Shown: piece after piece, positions 33,501 to 43,977 of the stretch | Layout of the letters: the number at the start of each line of letters is the position of its first letter | Position numbering within the stretch: the first letter of the stretch is position 1 | Assembly: GCF_039555335.1 (NCBI RefSeq) | Contig: NC_092631.1 | Location: 10,477,701 to 10,541,700, forward strand | From: Amphiura filiformis | Taxonomy: Eukaryota > Echinodermata > Ophiuroidea > Amphilepidida > Amphiuridae | Length of the DNA stretch: 64,000 nt | Direction: 5' to 3' | Translations under genes and position numbers: made by a program | Notes under the pieces: generated by a model | The model's input: the letters and a program-made list of their open reading frames with translations, nothing else | What the model was told of the DNA's origin: nothing | Database searches by the model: none

Positions 33501-34745
33501 CACTGAAAACGAAAGTTGGTCAATTGACTTTAAAAAAATAGTCATTTGCTATGTCTTATTTGACTAAGAAATAACTAGTCATTAGTTCTTGAATTGACTA
33601 ATATTAATTAGTCCTTCAGCTTATGTCTTATTTGACTAATCCAGAAAATGATTAGCCTAGCACAAAATTAATTAATCCGTAATTAGTCATACACTAAAAT
33701 CGATTAGTCTTGTTTTAGTCTCTTGGTTAGTCTTTTTTAGTCTCTTGACTAATTATCAACTAGTCAAAGGCATTATAATTAGTCTTAATTCGTGAACGAG
33801 TGCCTGCAGCGTATACGCAATGGTCTCTGACGCGAGCGTACATTTTCAAGGTCGTGGTGTGCGCGTCAACTCAAGACTCTCGAGTACGCGTTCAGGAATT
33901 AAAATCCAAAAACAGTACTATTCATGTCATGATTGACATGAACATGTACATAATCATGCAATGCCAATGCTTTCTATTTTCTATAAAAATGGCCACAGAT
34001 TTAATTTTAAGATTTTAACTACAAGTTTTTATGCAAGTCATCTGCCATTGTCTGTGTTGCCAGGGAATATTCCCTGGCAACACAGACAATGGCAGATAAC
34101 TTGCAAAAAACTTACATTCACAATGTCAAAGAGACGACCGTCGTGGAACGAGTCGTCTGCTGATAAGTGACATAAGCTTAAGCCCCATAATCATGACAAT
34201 ATGCAGCATGAGCCACGACGACTCGAATTACCTCCAACAATGGGACTAAAATCTGAGTTAAAGCCACGACCGCGAGTGTAATATATAATAAAATGTACAC
34301 CTTTAATTTATGTTCCATGTGTACTTGTTAAAACGATTCTTTACGTGTAATTCTGGAGAAAAAAATCACGAAAGCTTACCTCCAAATTTTGCCTGGCACA
34401 GAACTTTCCCGCTGGCCCCGCTGTGTTGAGTTGGAAACCCGTTTTGTCTGGACGAAGTTAGTATTTCGACAATTAATTAGTCTTGCAATTAGTCGAGTGC
34501 GTGATATCAGTCAAACCTGTTCGTATTGACGAAGCGCCATTAGTCAATCAACACTGAACGAATTAGTCAAGAATTATCATTTGTCCTGCATTCGTAATGA
34601 CCAAACTTTAATTAGTCCATCATTAGTCGACATTCGACTCGACAATATCATGAAATTAGTCCTGTGCCGTTTTTAATAGAAGACTAATTATTTCGACCCA
34701 CTTGACTAACTATTTTCGGAAAATTACTAATTTTCGTTTTCAGTG
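33501..34745. mobile_element. 1.25-kb TIR element with TTAGTC subterminal repeats
   Basis: Ends are inverted copies of CACTGAAAACGAAA (33501 and 34745). About 300 bp at each end is filled with TTAGTC/GACTAA motifs in both orientations (33545-33785, 34475-34735), resembling subterminal transposase-binding repeats of hAT-type elements. The middle is GC-richer and contains a 72-nt palindrome (34033-34104). No transposase frame is visible. Target duplication not identified. Confidence 0.65.
34033..34104. repeat. 72-nt near-perfect palindrome
   Basis: Two 36-bp arms meet at AATATT (centre 34068/34069) with a single mismatched pair (C at 34039, A at 34098). Arm landmarks: ATCTGCCATTGTC, TGTGTTGCCAGGGAA. 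There is no loop, so a transcript would form a long hairpin and the DNA could extrude a cruciform. Confidence 0.9.
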
Positions 34746-34999
34746 AAGGTGTAATATAATAAAGTATACAGTTGGAAAAATGCAACTAGATTGAAAAGTA
34801 TGAGGTTTTTGATCACAATGTTGAATTTAAAACATCTTGTCCTCCAGCAACTATAAAATCACTGGCGTGTGACCACTAATAAGGACTCAGTGGCTATTTT
34901 TGGTGAGCCGTGTAAAAATGACAGTTTCACCACTTTCTTTACAGTAATTGACAGAACGCCTTTCAGAATTGTTTGGCAATTTGGATTTCTTCTTGTGGG

Positions 35000-35200
35000 C
35001 TATCTGAAATATAAGGTCTTCCTGTAGGTCTTGATGTACTCCATAGATACATAATCATTGCACAAGTTGACATCCAGGCAGGACAGAACTCTCATGAGAC
35101 GTGGTGTGGATGCCATGTTGAGGAAAGCTAATGCAACTTTCTGTGATTGGTTCTCGCTATCTAAGAATGTATGAAGTTCCATTAATATATTTATCTGCAT
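35000..35200 (-). CDS. Possible host exon, unassigned
   Basis: Minus-strand frame of 66 codons with protein-like composition (LMELHTFLDSENQSQ, KVALAFLNMASTPRLMRVLS, DVNLCNDYVSMEYIKT). A plausible splice acceptor, GCACTTCAG, ends just before the first ATG, so the coding part could be an internal exon. I do not recognise the protein. No neighbouring exon was found, and the frame sits next to a segmental duplication, so it may be chance or a relic. Confidence 0.25.
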   Translation of the reverse strand: MQINILMELHTFLDSENQSQKVALAFLNMASTPRLMRVLSCLDVNLCNDYVSMEYIKTYRKTLYFR

Positions 35201-35939
35201 CTGAAGTGCCGAACTCGGGTGAAATCTAGTGGTATGAAATTCTGTGATTCAAATTTTTGCAACTGAAACGCTGGTATGATGAACTATGCACATTAAATTG
35301 TTCTCCCCATTACCTCCTAATGGTGTCTCTTCTTTTGCTCGAGGTCTATTTTTCAGCTGTTTTAATCAAAATTATGAGTCGTTATTTTGGGAAAATACTA
35401 GAATATTTCAAATCAATATAACTCCCCCTAAGGACACATGATTACTAATAAATGGCATTAAATCACTACTACCAACAGCAACATTTTGTATTTTTGTTGA
35501 TCTAATTGATACATAATTAATCTTGACCAATATCAATGTTTTATTGTTGATTTTCCCTTAAAGCATAATGACTGGAAAAACAAATTAACGAAGATTTCAG
35601 CACAAACAGTGGTTTTAAGTACTTCTTGAGATAAGATTATTGCGATATGTTTTAAAGTAAAACAATCATCTTTCATTGTATATGTTTAAATTAATCGGCA
35701 AACAAAGTCACCATTTTATACGCAAAACTCGGGCGTTTTTACAATGGTTTTCTTATAGCCCATTGCTGGAACGGATATGGTCTATATATTAAAACGTTTT
35801 TTAGCTTTAAGGTCAAACTTTGTGCTCCATGGGGGTCAATCACAGAAAAGTTGTTGGAAACAACACTTTAAACATGTACTGTTTACACTGACTGCTCATA
35901 TACATAAGTACCATATTTGAGCCCTGTTTATCAGGGACA

Positions 35940-36130
35940 GTCTGTGTAGCTCAGAGGTTAGAGGTTAGAGCGCTCGTCCCGCAAGCGAGAGGTCTGGGGT
36001 TGAAGTCCCCGCACAGGCAGGTATGTTCGGAGTTTTTACTCTGGTATATCTGCCTATGCATGTCGTGTTTCCATTTGTAATTTCATGTTTAATTGTACTA
36101 GTGTGCGATGCGTAATTAGCTTCTTTCCCT
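35940..36130 (+). mobile_element. tRNA-derived SINE
   Basis: The head folds as a tRNA (35940-36018): acceptor GTCTGTG with CACAGGC, A box TAGCTCAGAGG, anticodon arm CTCGT/GCGAG with CGC in the loop but no U33, and B box GGGTTGAAGTCC. A 7-nt duplication (AGGTTAG) sits in the D loop, so it is not a functional tRNA. The tail (GGCAGGTATGT, TTTCCATTTGTAATTTCATG, GCGATGCGTAA) is shared with the minus-strand copy at 48400-48560. Confidence 0.75.
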
Positions 36131-36870
36131 GTATATTGATATATTAAGAATAACCATTAAGCATCATGATTTTGATCTCGTGCGCTAGTTTGTAATGTTT
36201 GAATGTTTCTATGTTCCAGTGTATGATGCGTAAGCCTCTTCCCTTGTTTATTGTGACTGGAGGAATATTTTGGTAATGCTTTTAACCAAATCGGAACAAT
36301 TTTTGCCACTGATGTGTAACCTATTACCTATGACCTCATATTTCTTTAATTACTCAAGGGTGCCCACTGTCATACGCAACTTTACACTAAGGCCCTACGT
36401 CAAATTTGGCCCTATAGCGCCATCGGTGCCCGGTTAGGTACCAATGGCCGTTTCTACCATACACTGGTCATGTAGTAAATTGTATCAAGCATAATGATTA
36501 ACTTTTGCATAATGTTGTCATTTGATTAAAAAACAAAGCACTGTACAATGTAGAAAGAGCTATCGGTAGAGCGTAGAGCGTAGAGCGTTGATTTTAATGG
36601 CATTAAGAAATTCAATGAAATTCTGAAATTCAAGTCTTTGCAACTGAAACGCTGGTACCATAAACATAAAATTGTTCTTAGACATTACCTGCTAATGGTG
36701 TCTATTCTTTTGCTCAAGGTCTATTTTTCAGCTGTTTTAATCAAAATTATGAGTCGTTATTTTGGGAAAATACTAAAATATTTCAAATCAATAAATCTCC
36801 GCCTAAGGGCACATGACTAGGAAATTGCATTAAATCACTACTACCAACAGCAACATTTTACCTGATAGCC

Positions 36871-37546
36871 TTAAGGGATCTAAAATGAGCGTTTATTGCG
36901 TTTCGACAGTATTTTTTATGGGACATGAGAGCACCTCAGACGTATCGAATTGCATTCTGAATGCGAAGCATGTCTTTCTGATATCAAATAATTTTCATTT
37001 TTGAAAATCACAATATAATACAAATTTTATGACAAATTATAAAAATTTGATATTTTTCAAATTTTGATATATAACAGTCCTCGAAGTAAATTATATAAAT
37101 CTAATGATATATTCTTAAAGTGTATGTAGCAGGGAGGAAAAGCCGACGGTCAATTGAAAATTTTGACCTTTCATATTGAAGATATGGATTTTTTTCCAAA
37201 AAGACCTAATTTTTTTTTTGGTGTTTTGGGAAAAAAATCCATATCTTCAATACGAAAGGTCAAAATTTTCAATTGATCGTCGGCTTTTCATCCCACCTAC
37301 ATACACTTTAAGTATAAATCATCAGATTTATAAAGTTTACTTCAAGTACTGTTAAATATCAAAATATCAATTTTAATGATTTGCCATAAAATGTGTATTA
37401 AATTGCGAATTTCAAAAATCAAAATTATTTGATATCAGAATGACATTCTTCGTATTCAGAATGCAATTCGATATGTCTGATGTGCTCTGATGTGCTCTGA
37501 TGTCCCAAAATAAATACTGTCCAAACGTTCATACCCCAGCCCTTAA
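36871..37546. mobile_element. TTAA palindromic element, copy C
   Basis: TTAA at 36871-36874 and 37543-37546 bounds the element. It interrupts copy 2 of the segmental duplication (copy 1 reads AACAGCAACATTTTGTATTT without it), so it inserted after the duplication. Arms meet near 37215. Confidence 0.85.
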
Positions 37547-37733
37547 AAGAAGGTAATTTAAAAAAATCTATATATTTTGTATTTTTGTTGATCTAATTGA
37601 TACATAATTAATCTTGACCAATATCAATGTTTATTGTTGATTTTCCCTTAAAGCATAATGACTGGAAAACAAATTAACAAAGATTTCAGTACAAATAATT
37701 CAAATGGTTTTAAGTACTCCTTGAAAAAAGATT

Positions 37734-38140
37734 ATTGCGATCAGCGCTCGAAATAAGGCGCGTCCTTGCGTCAAAGACCCGTCAAAGTAGGCGCGGACCC
37801 GCAAATTTCCTACAGTACGGGTCCGCGTGACCCGTAAATATTGAACCAAGCAAAGATCAGAAAATCCTAGTTTTGTTGTTCCACTGGAAAATCTGGTTCA
37901 CATAATAGGTCCAGCTCCCTTTTGAGTTTCCCATCAAGTTCTCAACCCGGGTTTTCATTTTTTTACAATCTACATACCTTGATCGCCGCGGCGGACCGTA
38001 GCTAATTCTCTCTCTTGAAATTTCAAAGGCATGGGTCCGGCGTCGGACCCTTGAAAATTGGTAAGCACCCTTGATATTTCAAAGGCAGGGGTCCAGAGGA
38101 CCCTTGGATTTTACTTCTTATTTCTAGGCCTGATTGCGAT
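37734..38140. mobile_element. hAT-like MITE with 8-bp TSD
   Basis: ATTGCGAT flanks the element at 37734-37741 and 38133-38140. Ends are CAGCGCTCGAAATAAG and the complement of CAGGCCTAGAAATAAG. Copy 1 of the segmental duplication (35640) has an empty site, TATTGCGATATG, confirming the boundaries. Confidence 0.9.
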
Positions 38141-39337
38141 ATATTTTAAAGTAAAACAATCATCTTTCAGTGTATATGTTTGAATTAACCGGCAAACAAA
38201 GTCACCATTTTATACGCAAAAATCGGGCATTTTTGCAAAGATTTTCTTATAGCCCATTGATGGAACGGATATGGTCTATATATTAAAACGTTTTTAGCTC
38301 CATATTCGTTTTCAGAAATATTATAACAAGACAAACATTTTGAGACCATTTTTATCAAGATTGGATTAAATTACTGTATTTTACCCATGCTGAGCCCAAA
38401 TTTCAACATTTGACCTCAATAATATAAAATTATATATTTTCTGATCACTGGAGGAATATTTTGGTAATGCTTTTAACCAAATCGGAACGAGTTTTGCCAG
38501 TGTGTAACCTATGATCTCATATTTCTTTAATTACTCAAGGGTGCCAACTGGGCACCTGTCTTTTTTGACATTTCAACATGTTAGGCATCAAATTTAAGCA
38601 AGAAAATGTTAGTCATGTGCAACTTTACACTAAGGCCCCACGTCGAATTTGGTCCTATAGCGCCATTGGTACCCGGTTTCTATCGTACACTGGTCATGTA
38701 ATAAATTGTATCAAGCATAATAATTAACTTTTGAATAATGTTATCATCTATAATAAATTACTGAGTTTGGCGAATTGGTAAGGCTAAAAACTTCTACGTT
38801 TTACATTATTTCGGAAAACGGATTTTTGCGTTGCGTAGAGTAAAGTTGTCCGCACCCCAATAAAACGTCCAATTTTGTTTTTGTTTACGTTAAGGGTGTC
38901 AAATTATGTTAATTAGTTTCAAAGGCAGGGCAAAGGCAGTGGCAGCACACCTGCATGCTACAACTTTTCACGCCAACACAATACACTAATGTTGACATAG
39001 CCTGAATTAGGCCTTTTATCCTGTCATCGGTGTGAGGATATTATGCCTGTAGTCTCAACTATTACATGACACAGTAGAAGCAACTATTACATGACACAGT
39101 AGAAACTCAATTAACATCTATTGTTTATTCAACTAATTGATCAACATTAGCATGTATTCTGTGCTTATGGAGAACCTATAGTTAAAGTAAAACTTTTGAA
39201 GGACAAATTAATCAGGGTTGCCAAACCACACCATGAATGGGCCTACTCTGCTTTGTGGTAGTGCTATGTTTAATGTTATCAGCATAATGTATGATCAAGT
39301 ATGATCATAACTTTATATGAAATAGAGTGTAAGGAAA

Positions 39338-40270
39338 TGTGAATAAAATTGTTTCAGCTGCACAGTGGTGTAGCCAGGACTTTTCAGAGAGAGAGAGAGG
39401 GGGGGCAAGGCAAATTTCATGGGGGGATTGTCACAAATGGGCTAAAGATTACGACAAATTTATCCAAAATGGGCTAACAAAAAAAGTACCACAAATGCAT
39501 AGAAATCTAAAATATCAGATCAGCCAGCAGGCCACAGGGGGCCAAGAGGGATGTGAATAAAATTGTGTTCATCTGCTCAGTGATGTAGCCAGGACTTTTG
39601 CAGGAGGCGGGGGCAGAAGGTACATTTCAAGGTGGGGGACAAACTTGGATGAAAATGATAAAAAATGAGCTAAAAGGTACAACAAATTTGTCCAAAATGG
39701 GCTAAAGGTTAAATACCACTAATTATGTATTACACGTGTTTCAATGGAAAAATGCCTAATTTCGGGTGGAATTTTCTCATATTCAGAACTCTCACAGTTC
39801 AATGCCACCAATATCAGGTGAAACTATATGATTTAGATGCCAAATGATCAAAAATTCAACATAGGCTGACCTGAGACTTTTCTTGTTTTAACGCACTGAA
39901 CCGTAAGCACCTTAAAATGACAGTGCGCCCTCGAAGCTGAAAGTTACAATATGATAAGGCGACTATTTACTAAAAACCGAAGCTGTGCGTATGAATTTTG
40001 GTACTATTACATCACAAATGTCATAATATGAGAGAAAATGTACCATTTTGAAGCACCAAACTCTAAAAAGTACTTTTTTGGCTATATAACTTGATCAATT
40101 TCAGCGATTTTAATGCAGTCTTTTCGAATGCCATGAAAACAAATAGTTCCTCATCGTATTTCAATGTATCGCCCAGGCCTATTAGTGGTATTTAACCTAA
40201 AAAGTACTGCAGAAACAAATGCATAAAAATCTTAAATATCAGAGCGACCAGCATCCCACAGGGGCAAGAC
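39338..40270. repeat. About 214-bp direct duplication split by a transposon
   Basis: GTGAATAAAATTGT then GTAGCCAGGACTTTT starts units at 39338 and 39552. Unit 2 is interrupted between GGGCTAAA and AAAGTAC by the 39707-40197 element, giving a near empty site in unit 1. Confidence 0.75.
39707..40197. mobile_element. GGTTAAATACCAC-type element, 491 bp
   Basis: Ends GGTTAAATACCACTAAT and complement. TAAA flanks both sides (39703-39706, 40198-40201). It is an inverted full-length relative of 10314-10774. No coding sequence. Confidence 0.85.
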
Positions 40271-40640
40271 ATGATCTAATTGCAATTTCAAGCCATTGAT
40301 TTATATGGAAAAGATACTAAATATTATACTTCTAAGTTCTAAATGATCATCTCCTCTCATACCATTAATCACATTAAATAAACATTTATACATGTACACA
40401 AAATGTACAAAATTTACCAACCGCGAAAGACCCTGACCGCGAAAGACGGGTGACCGCTAGTTTGATTAAAAAACAACAGCACTGTGCAATATTGAAAGAG
40501 CTATCGGCAGAGCGTAGAGCGTAGAGCGTTGACTTTTAATGTTATTCAGAACCAGATCGCGGCAACATCGAGCCAAAAAGCCAAAGCCTTGAAACGACAT
40601 AAAATCTGAGTCAAGATAAGACAACTAGTTGGAAGGTATC

Positions 40641-41500
40641 GTGCCGTTTGACTTTACTCGCCAGGAATGTATAAATCATGTTTTAGTTCTAAATGGGGGC
40701 GAGCAGGGCACATAAATTGCATCGTCAATTTAGTACTGCCCTCTAGCAGGGTCATATAATATATATTCACAGCCAGGAAAAACTTTTCATCTCATTGCAG
40801 AATACGCGAATACATACGCAATGCTTCATTCCTTTTAACATTCGTGACATCGCAATGCTTTTTCAAAAATTTAGCATATTATCGGATATCTATCATCGTG
40901 GGTGGTAAATGTCGTACTAAAGTAACGAAACAGCCAACATAGCACAAACTTTTTTTATGATTGATACTGGAAAGACAAATAATTTGAGACCATCTGCAAC
41001 CAAATTGGAGCATTTTTGTTATGTTTGCCCTTGTGGTGGCAAAATTAGACCCACAATGTTACCTTTTTAGCAATAACTCTATAACCGAAAGTCCTATATG
41101 ACTAGAGGAACACATTGTGTGTATTTTTAAACGATTCCGAACTTGACCCCATCAAATAAGGGTACTGTTTAAATGCTTCCATGGTCTATAGTGATCAGCG
41201 CTGTGAGTACTGTATGAGGCAACTTGACACAATTTACACGATGGTTACTGGAATTTATTGGACTAATAGACGGGTATCATTCAGTAATCGATATATCCTC
41301 TTTGTGTTACTGGTAAGCACATTTTTTGGTGGTCAGATTCTTTCACAATGAAATAATCAACTACGCTTTCAATGTAGATGGACATGTTGGATTTCTTTGC
41401 TTGTGAATATTACACTGCGAAATGTCTTCTTTTGTCCCAAATCCGCAAATAGATTCATCAGGATTGTCCGTTGAAATTATTTACAAAGTTTTAAAACAAA
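40641..41500. other. No gene recognised
   Basis: AT-rich spacer without a recognised gene or repeat. Confidence 0.4.
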
Positions 41501-42372
41501 TTTAATATAAAAAATAGGTGATGTTGACATACCTCAATGACGTTTCGTGCTGTAACACAGCACTTTCTCAAATTGAAGTTGGATAAGAAAGAGGGGGCAG
41601 GCTAATACACTCAACAGGGATTGTGGTAACTACTTCCTTCGGGGATTTGCCATTTGGTCTAATACCATTTGGTCTAATATCCATATCGACTACATCCATT
41701 TCTTCTAAACCCATTAGGTCTATATCCACTACGTCCAATAATCATTTAGTCCTTTATTCATTTGGTCCGATAACCATTTGGTCCGATAACCATGTAGTCT
41801 AATAACCAATAAGTCTAAAACCATTTAGTCTAACAACCATTTAGTCTAATACTCATTTGGTCTATGACCAGTAGGTCTATTAGCTATTTGGTCTAATACC
41901 CATTTGGTCTACACACCAGTTAGTCTTACATGCATTTAGTTTATTAATAAATAGACGAAATGGTATTAGACTATCTGGTTATTAGACCATACGAGTATTA
42001 GACCTAACGGTTATTAGACCAAACGGTTATTAGACCAAATGGTTATTAATGAAATATTAGACCAAATGGTTATTAGACTATATGGTTAGTAGACATACCG
42101 GTTAATAGACCAAACAATATTAGACTAAATGGACATTAGACTATATGATTATTAGACTAACTGGCAATTAGCCTTTCTGGTAATAGACCAATTGAATATA
42201 GACTAAACGGGAATTACACGAAATGGTATTAGACCAAATGGCAATAGACCCTTCCTTCCGCACATTTATGACCAGTTACTAACAGCGCCACCTACGTTTC
42301 TACCAACAGGAAGCAACAGACGTCTGAGGGCAAAGCTGGTCATTCAATTTGAGAAAGTGCTGTGTTACATGA
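41500..42372. repeat. Large hairpin of GGTCTAATA / TTAGACCAAATGG repeats
   Basis: About 41640-41945 is an array of degenerate ACCATTTGGTCTAATA units; about 41945-42250 is the same array inverted (TTAGACCAAATGGTTA). Outer flanks also pair: the minus strand of 41549-41582 matches 42343-42370 (TTTGAGAAAGTGCTGTGTTA). The left outer flank carries a PLE-type hammerhead motif, so the array may be housed in a PLE-derived non-autonomous element. Confidence 0.8.
41532..41578 (-). ncRNA. Minimal hammerhead-like motif, two core changes
   Basis: Minus strand: stem I CTTCAAT pairs with ATTGAGG (7 bp including one wobble). Between them: TTGAGAA in place of CUGANGA, A, stem II GTGCTG/CAGCAC with loop TGTTA, GAA, self-complementary ACGT, C. 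C3 and G8 of the core are changed (C to T, G to A), so activity is doubtful although both long stems are perfect or nearly so. Confidence 0.5.
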
Positions 42373-43073
42373 GGGCGAGATGGCCGAGTGGTTAAGGCGT
42401 TGCGTTGCCGGCCGGGAGATACGATCGACGAGGGTTCGAGCCTTGGGCTTGCCTTATGTGAACATTCTCTTCCCTCCCAAAAAGTTCCTATATGGTCAGG
42501 AATCCTTCAATTCAGTTCAGAAATTTAATTTCAGAATTTAATTGAAGAATTTCTTCTCGCCCCCATACACTAGCTGCTTATCACGTGCAGATATAGGTAG
42601 TGTATGTGCTTCGTCCGTGATTCGAAAGTCACGTAAAGCCGTTGGTCCCGTGTACAGGAAGAGTCAAACCCTGTGTACGTTAAGTGTCAGAGCTATTCGA
42701 AAAGAGAAGGGGGACCATCCCCGGTTCTGGTATCTGCAATCAATCCTAGGTTCCAGGATCGTGCATAGGTAAACTGTGCACGTAAAGCCCGTGCGTTGAT
42801 ACTCAACCATTTGAGGTAAGCACGTATATGGAAGGAAGGAAGGAAGGAAACGTCATTGAGGTATGTCAATATCACCTATTTTTATATTGGATTTGTTAAG
42901 AACTTTGTAAATAAAGTCTCCTTTTGTCTACTTTGATTAAATGACTTCAAACCAACAATGTCTGCGATCACAAGATTACGTAGGAACCTGAAATCAAAAC
43001 TGAAACTGCTTTCTACAAGGTCTTAAGTTTGTAACAAAGGGCACAGACAAAGACATCGGTAATAACAAGTCAA
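42372..43073 (+). mobile_element. tRNA-derived SINE with PLE-like 3' tail
   Basis: Head: GGGCGAGATGGCCGAGTGG with a tRNA A box (TGGCCGAGTGG) and B box GGGTTCGAGCC at about 42433, Ser/Leu-like but without a clean anticodon arm. The body has CCGTGATTCGAAAGTCACG, GGTCCCGTGTACAGGAAGAG and TTCGAAAAGAGAAGGGGGAC, the kind of conserved central region seen in marine invertebrate SINE2 families. The tail (from about 42690) is nearly identical to 31850-32236 and ends in the ACGTCATTGAGG sequence also present at a PLE-type hammerhead. Confidence 0.65.
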
Positions 43074-43224
43074 GAGTGTAGGTAGAACAATAGGAAACCA
43101 CGTGACCATTGACAAAACCGAAACCAATCCTAAAACTTTTAATTTGAAACAAGGTATTGATCTCTTCAGATTACCCACCAAATAATGTGTTTTCAGCTCA
43201 GGCTCGTATGGTCAACTTAAAAAA

Positions 43225-43570
43225 CTCAATTCAATACTTTGGTATTGATTGTTATTATATTTCTTTTCTTCACGTCCTGTTTACCAAATTCTTATGCTGT
43301 GCGTCTTGCGTTAGGCAAAACTCTGGTTAACTGACGTATGCATTTTGCATTCAACCTTTCAGCCCAAGCTTCATTCAACTTTTTTCTCTTAAATATGTAC
43401 TTAAAGTGTGTTACTACATTGGGAATTTCTTTTCAGGCGTGAACATATTAGACATATGCCCTTTAGCCACCAGACGCATCAGTAGATGTCTCTTAAAAAG
43501 GCACGCCTAAGGAAGGGTCCACAGGAAAGAGGCTTGAACAAATCAATTGGTTTTGAAGGAGAGTACATAC
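43225..43570. repeat. Dispersed repeat, partner at 17480-17890
   Basis: Same-orientation diverged copy; see the partner for shared blocks. Confidence 0.65.
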
Positions 43571-43977
43571 AGCTTGAATATTATTTCTAGGATAGTCACA
43601 TAATTATACTCCTTTAAGTAAGGATATGGGATGAAATGTTTTTCATTACTCACTTTTTCCCCTTCCCCTCGCGATAGAAAATACGCGGACGCGTGGGTGT
43701 ATCGTCAACGGCAACTATTTGCACATGTTTCATGATTTTCGACCCCCTTGCCACCCTTGAAAAAATTGCCCCGGTGATTGAATCCTTAATTGACCTTTTC
43801 GGTAAATCCGAGTGGTCGTCATTTGAGGTCACGCCAACATGCAATGCGCAGTAACGTTTTTTGCTAAATGATGTGCACAATGGTATAGCGTCAAATGCGA
43901 GATTTTTGAAGTATAAGGCAAATATGGCATCCATTACCCGTTATCCATTATAGCTTTTTAAGATTAGATATTTTAAA

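Larger units (their letters stand above)
35220..40640. repeat. Tandem segmental duplication, second copy interrupted
   Basis: Copy 1 (about 35220-36605) and copy 2 (about 36610-40640) share ordered blocks: TTTGCAACTGAAACGCTGGT, TATTTTTCAGCTGTTTTAAT, AACAGCAACATTTT, AACGGATATGGTCTATATAT, GGAGGAATATTTTGGTAATG and GAGCGTAGAGCGTTGA. Copy 1 carries a tRNA SINE. Copy 2 has gained a TTAA element (36871-37546), a hAT-like element (37742-38132) and further insertions between 38765 and 40455. Confidence 0.75.
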
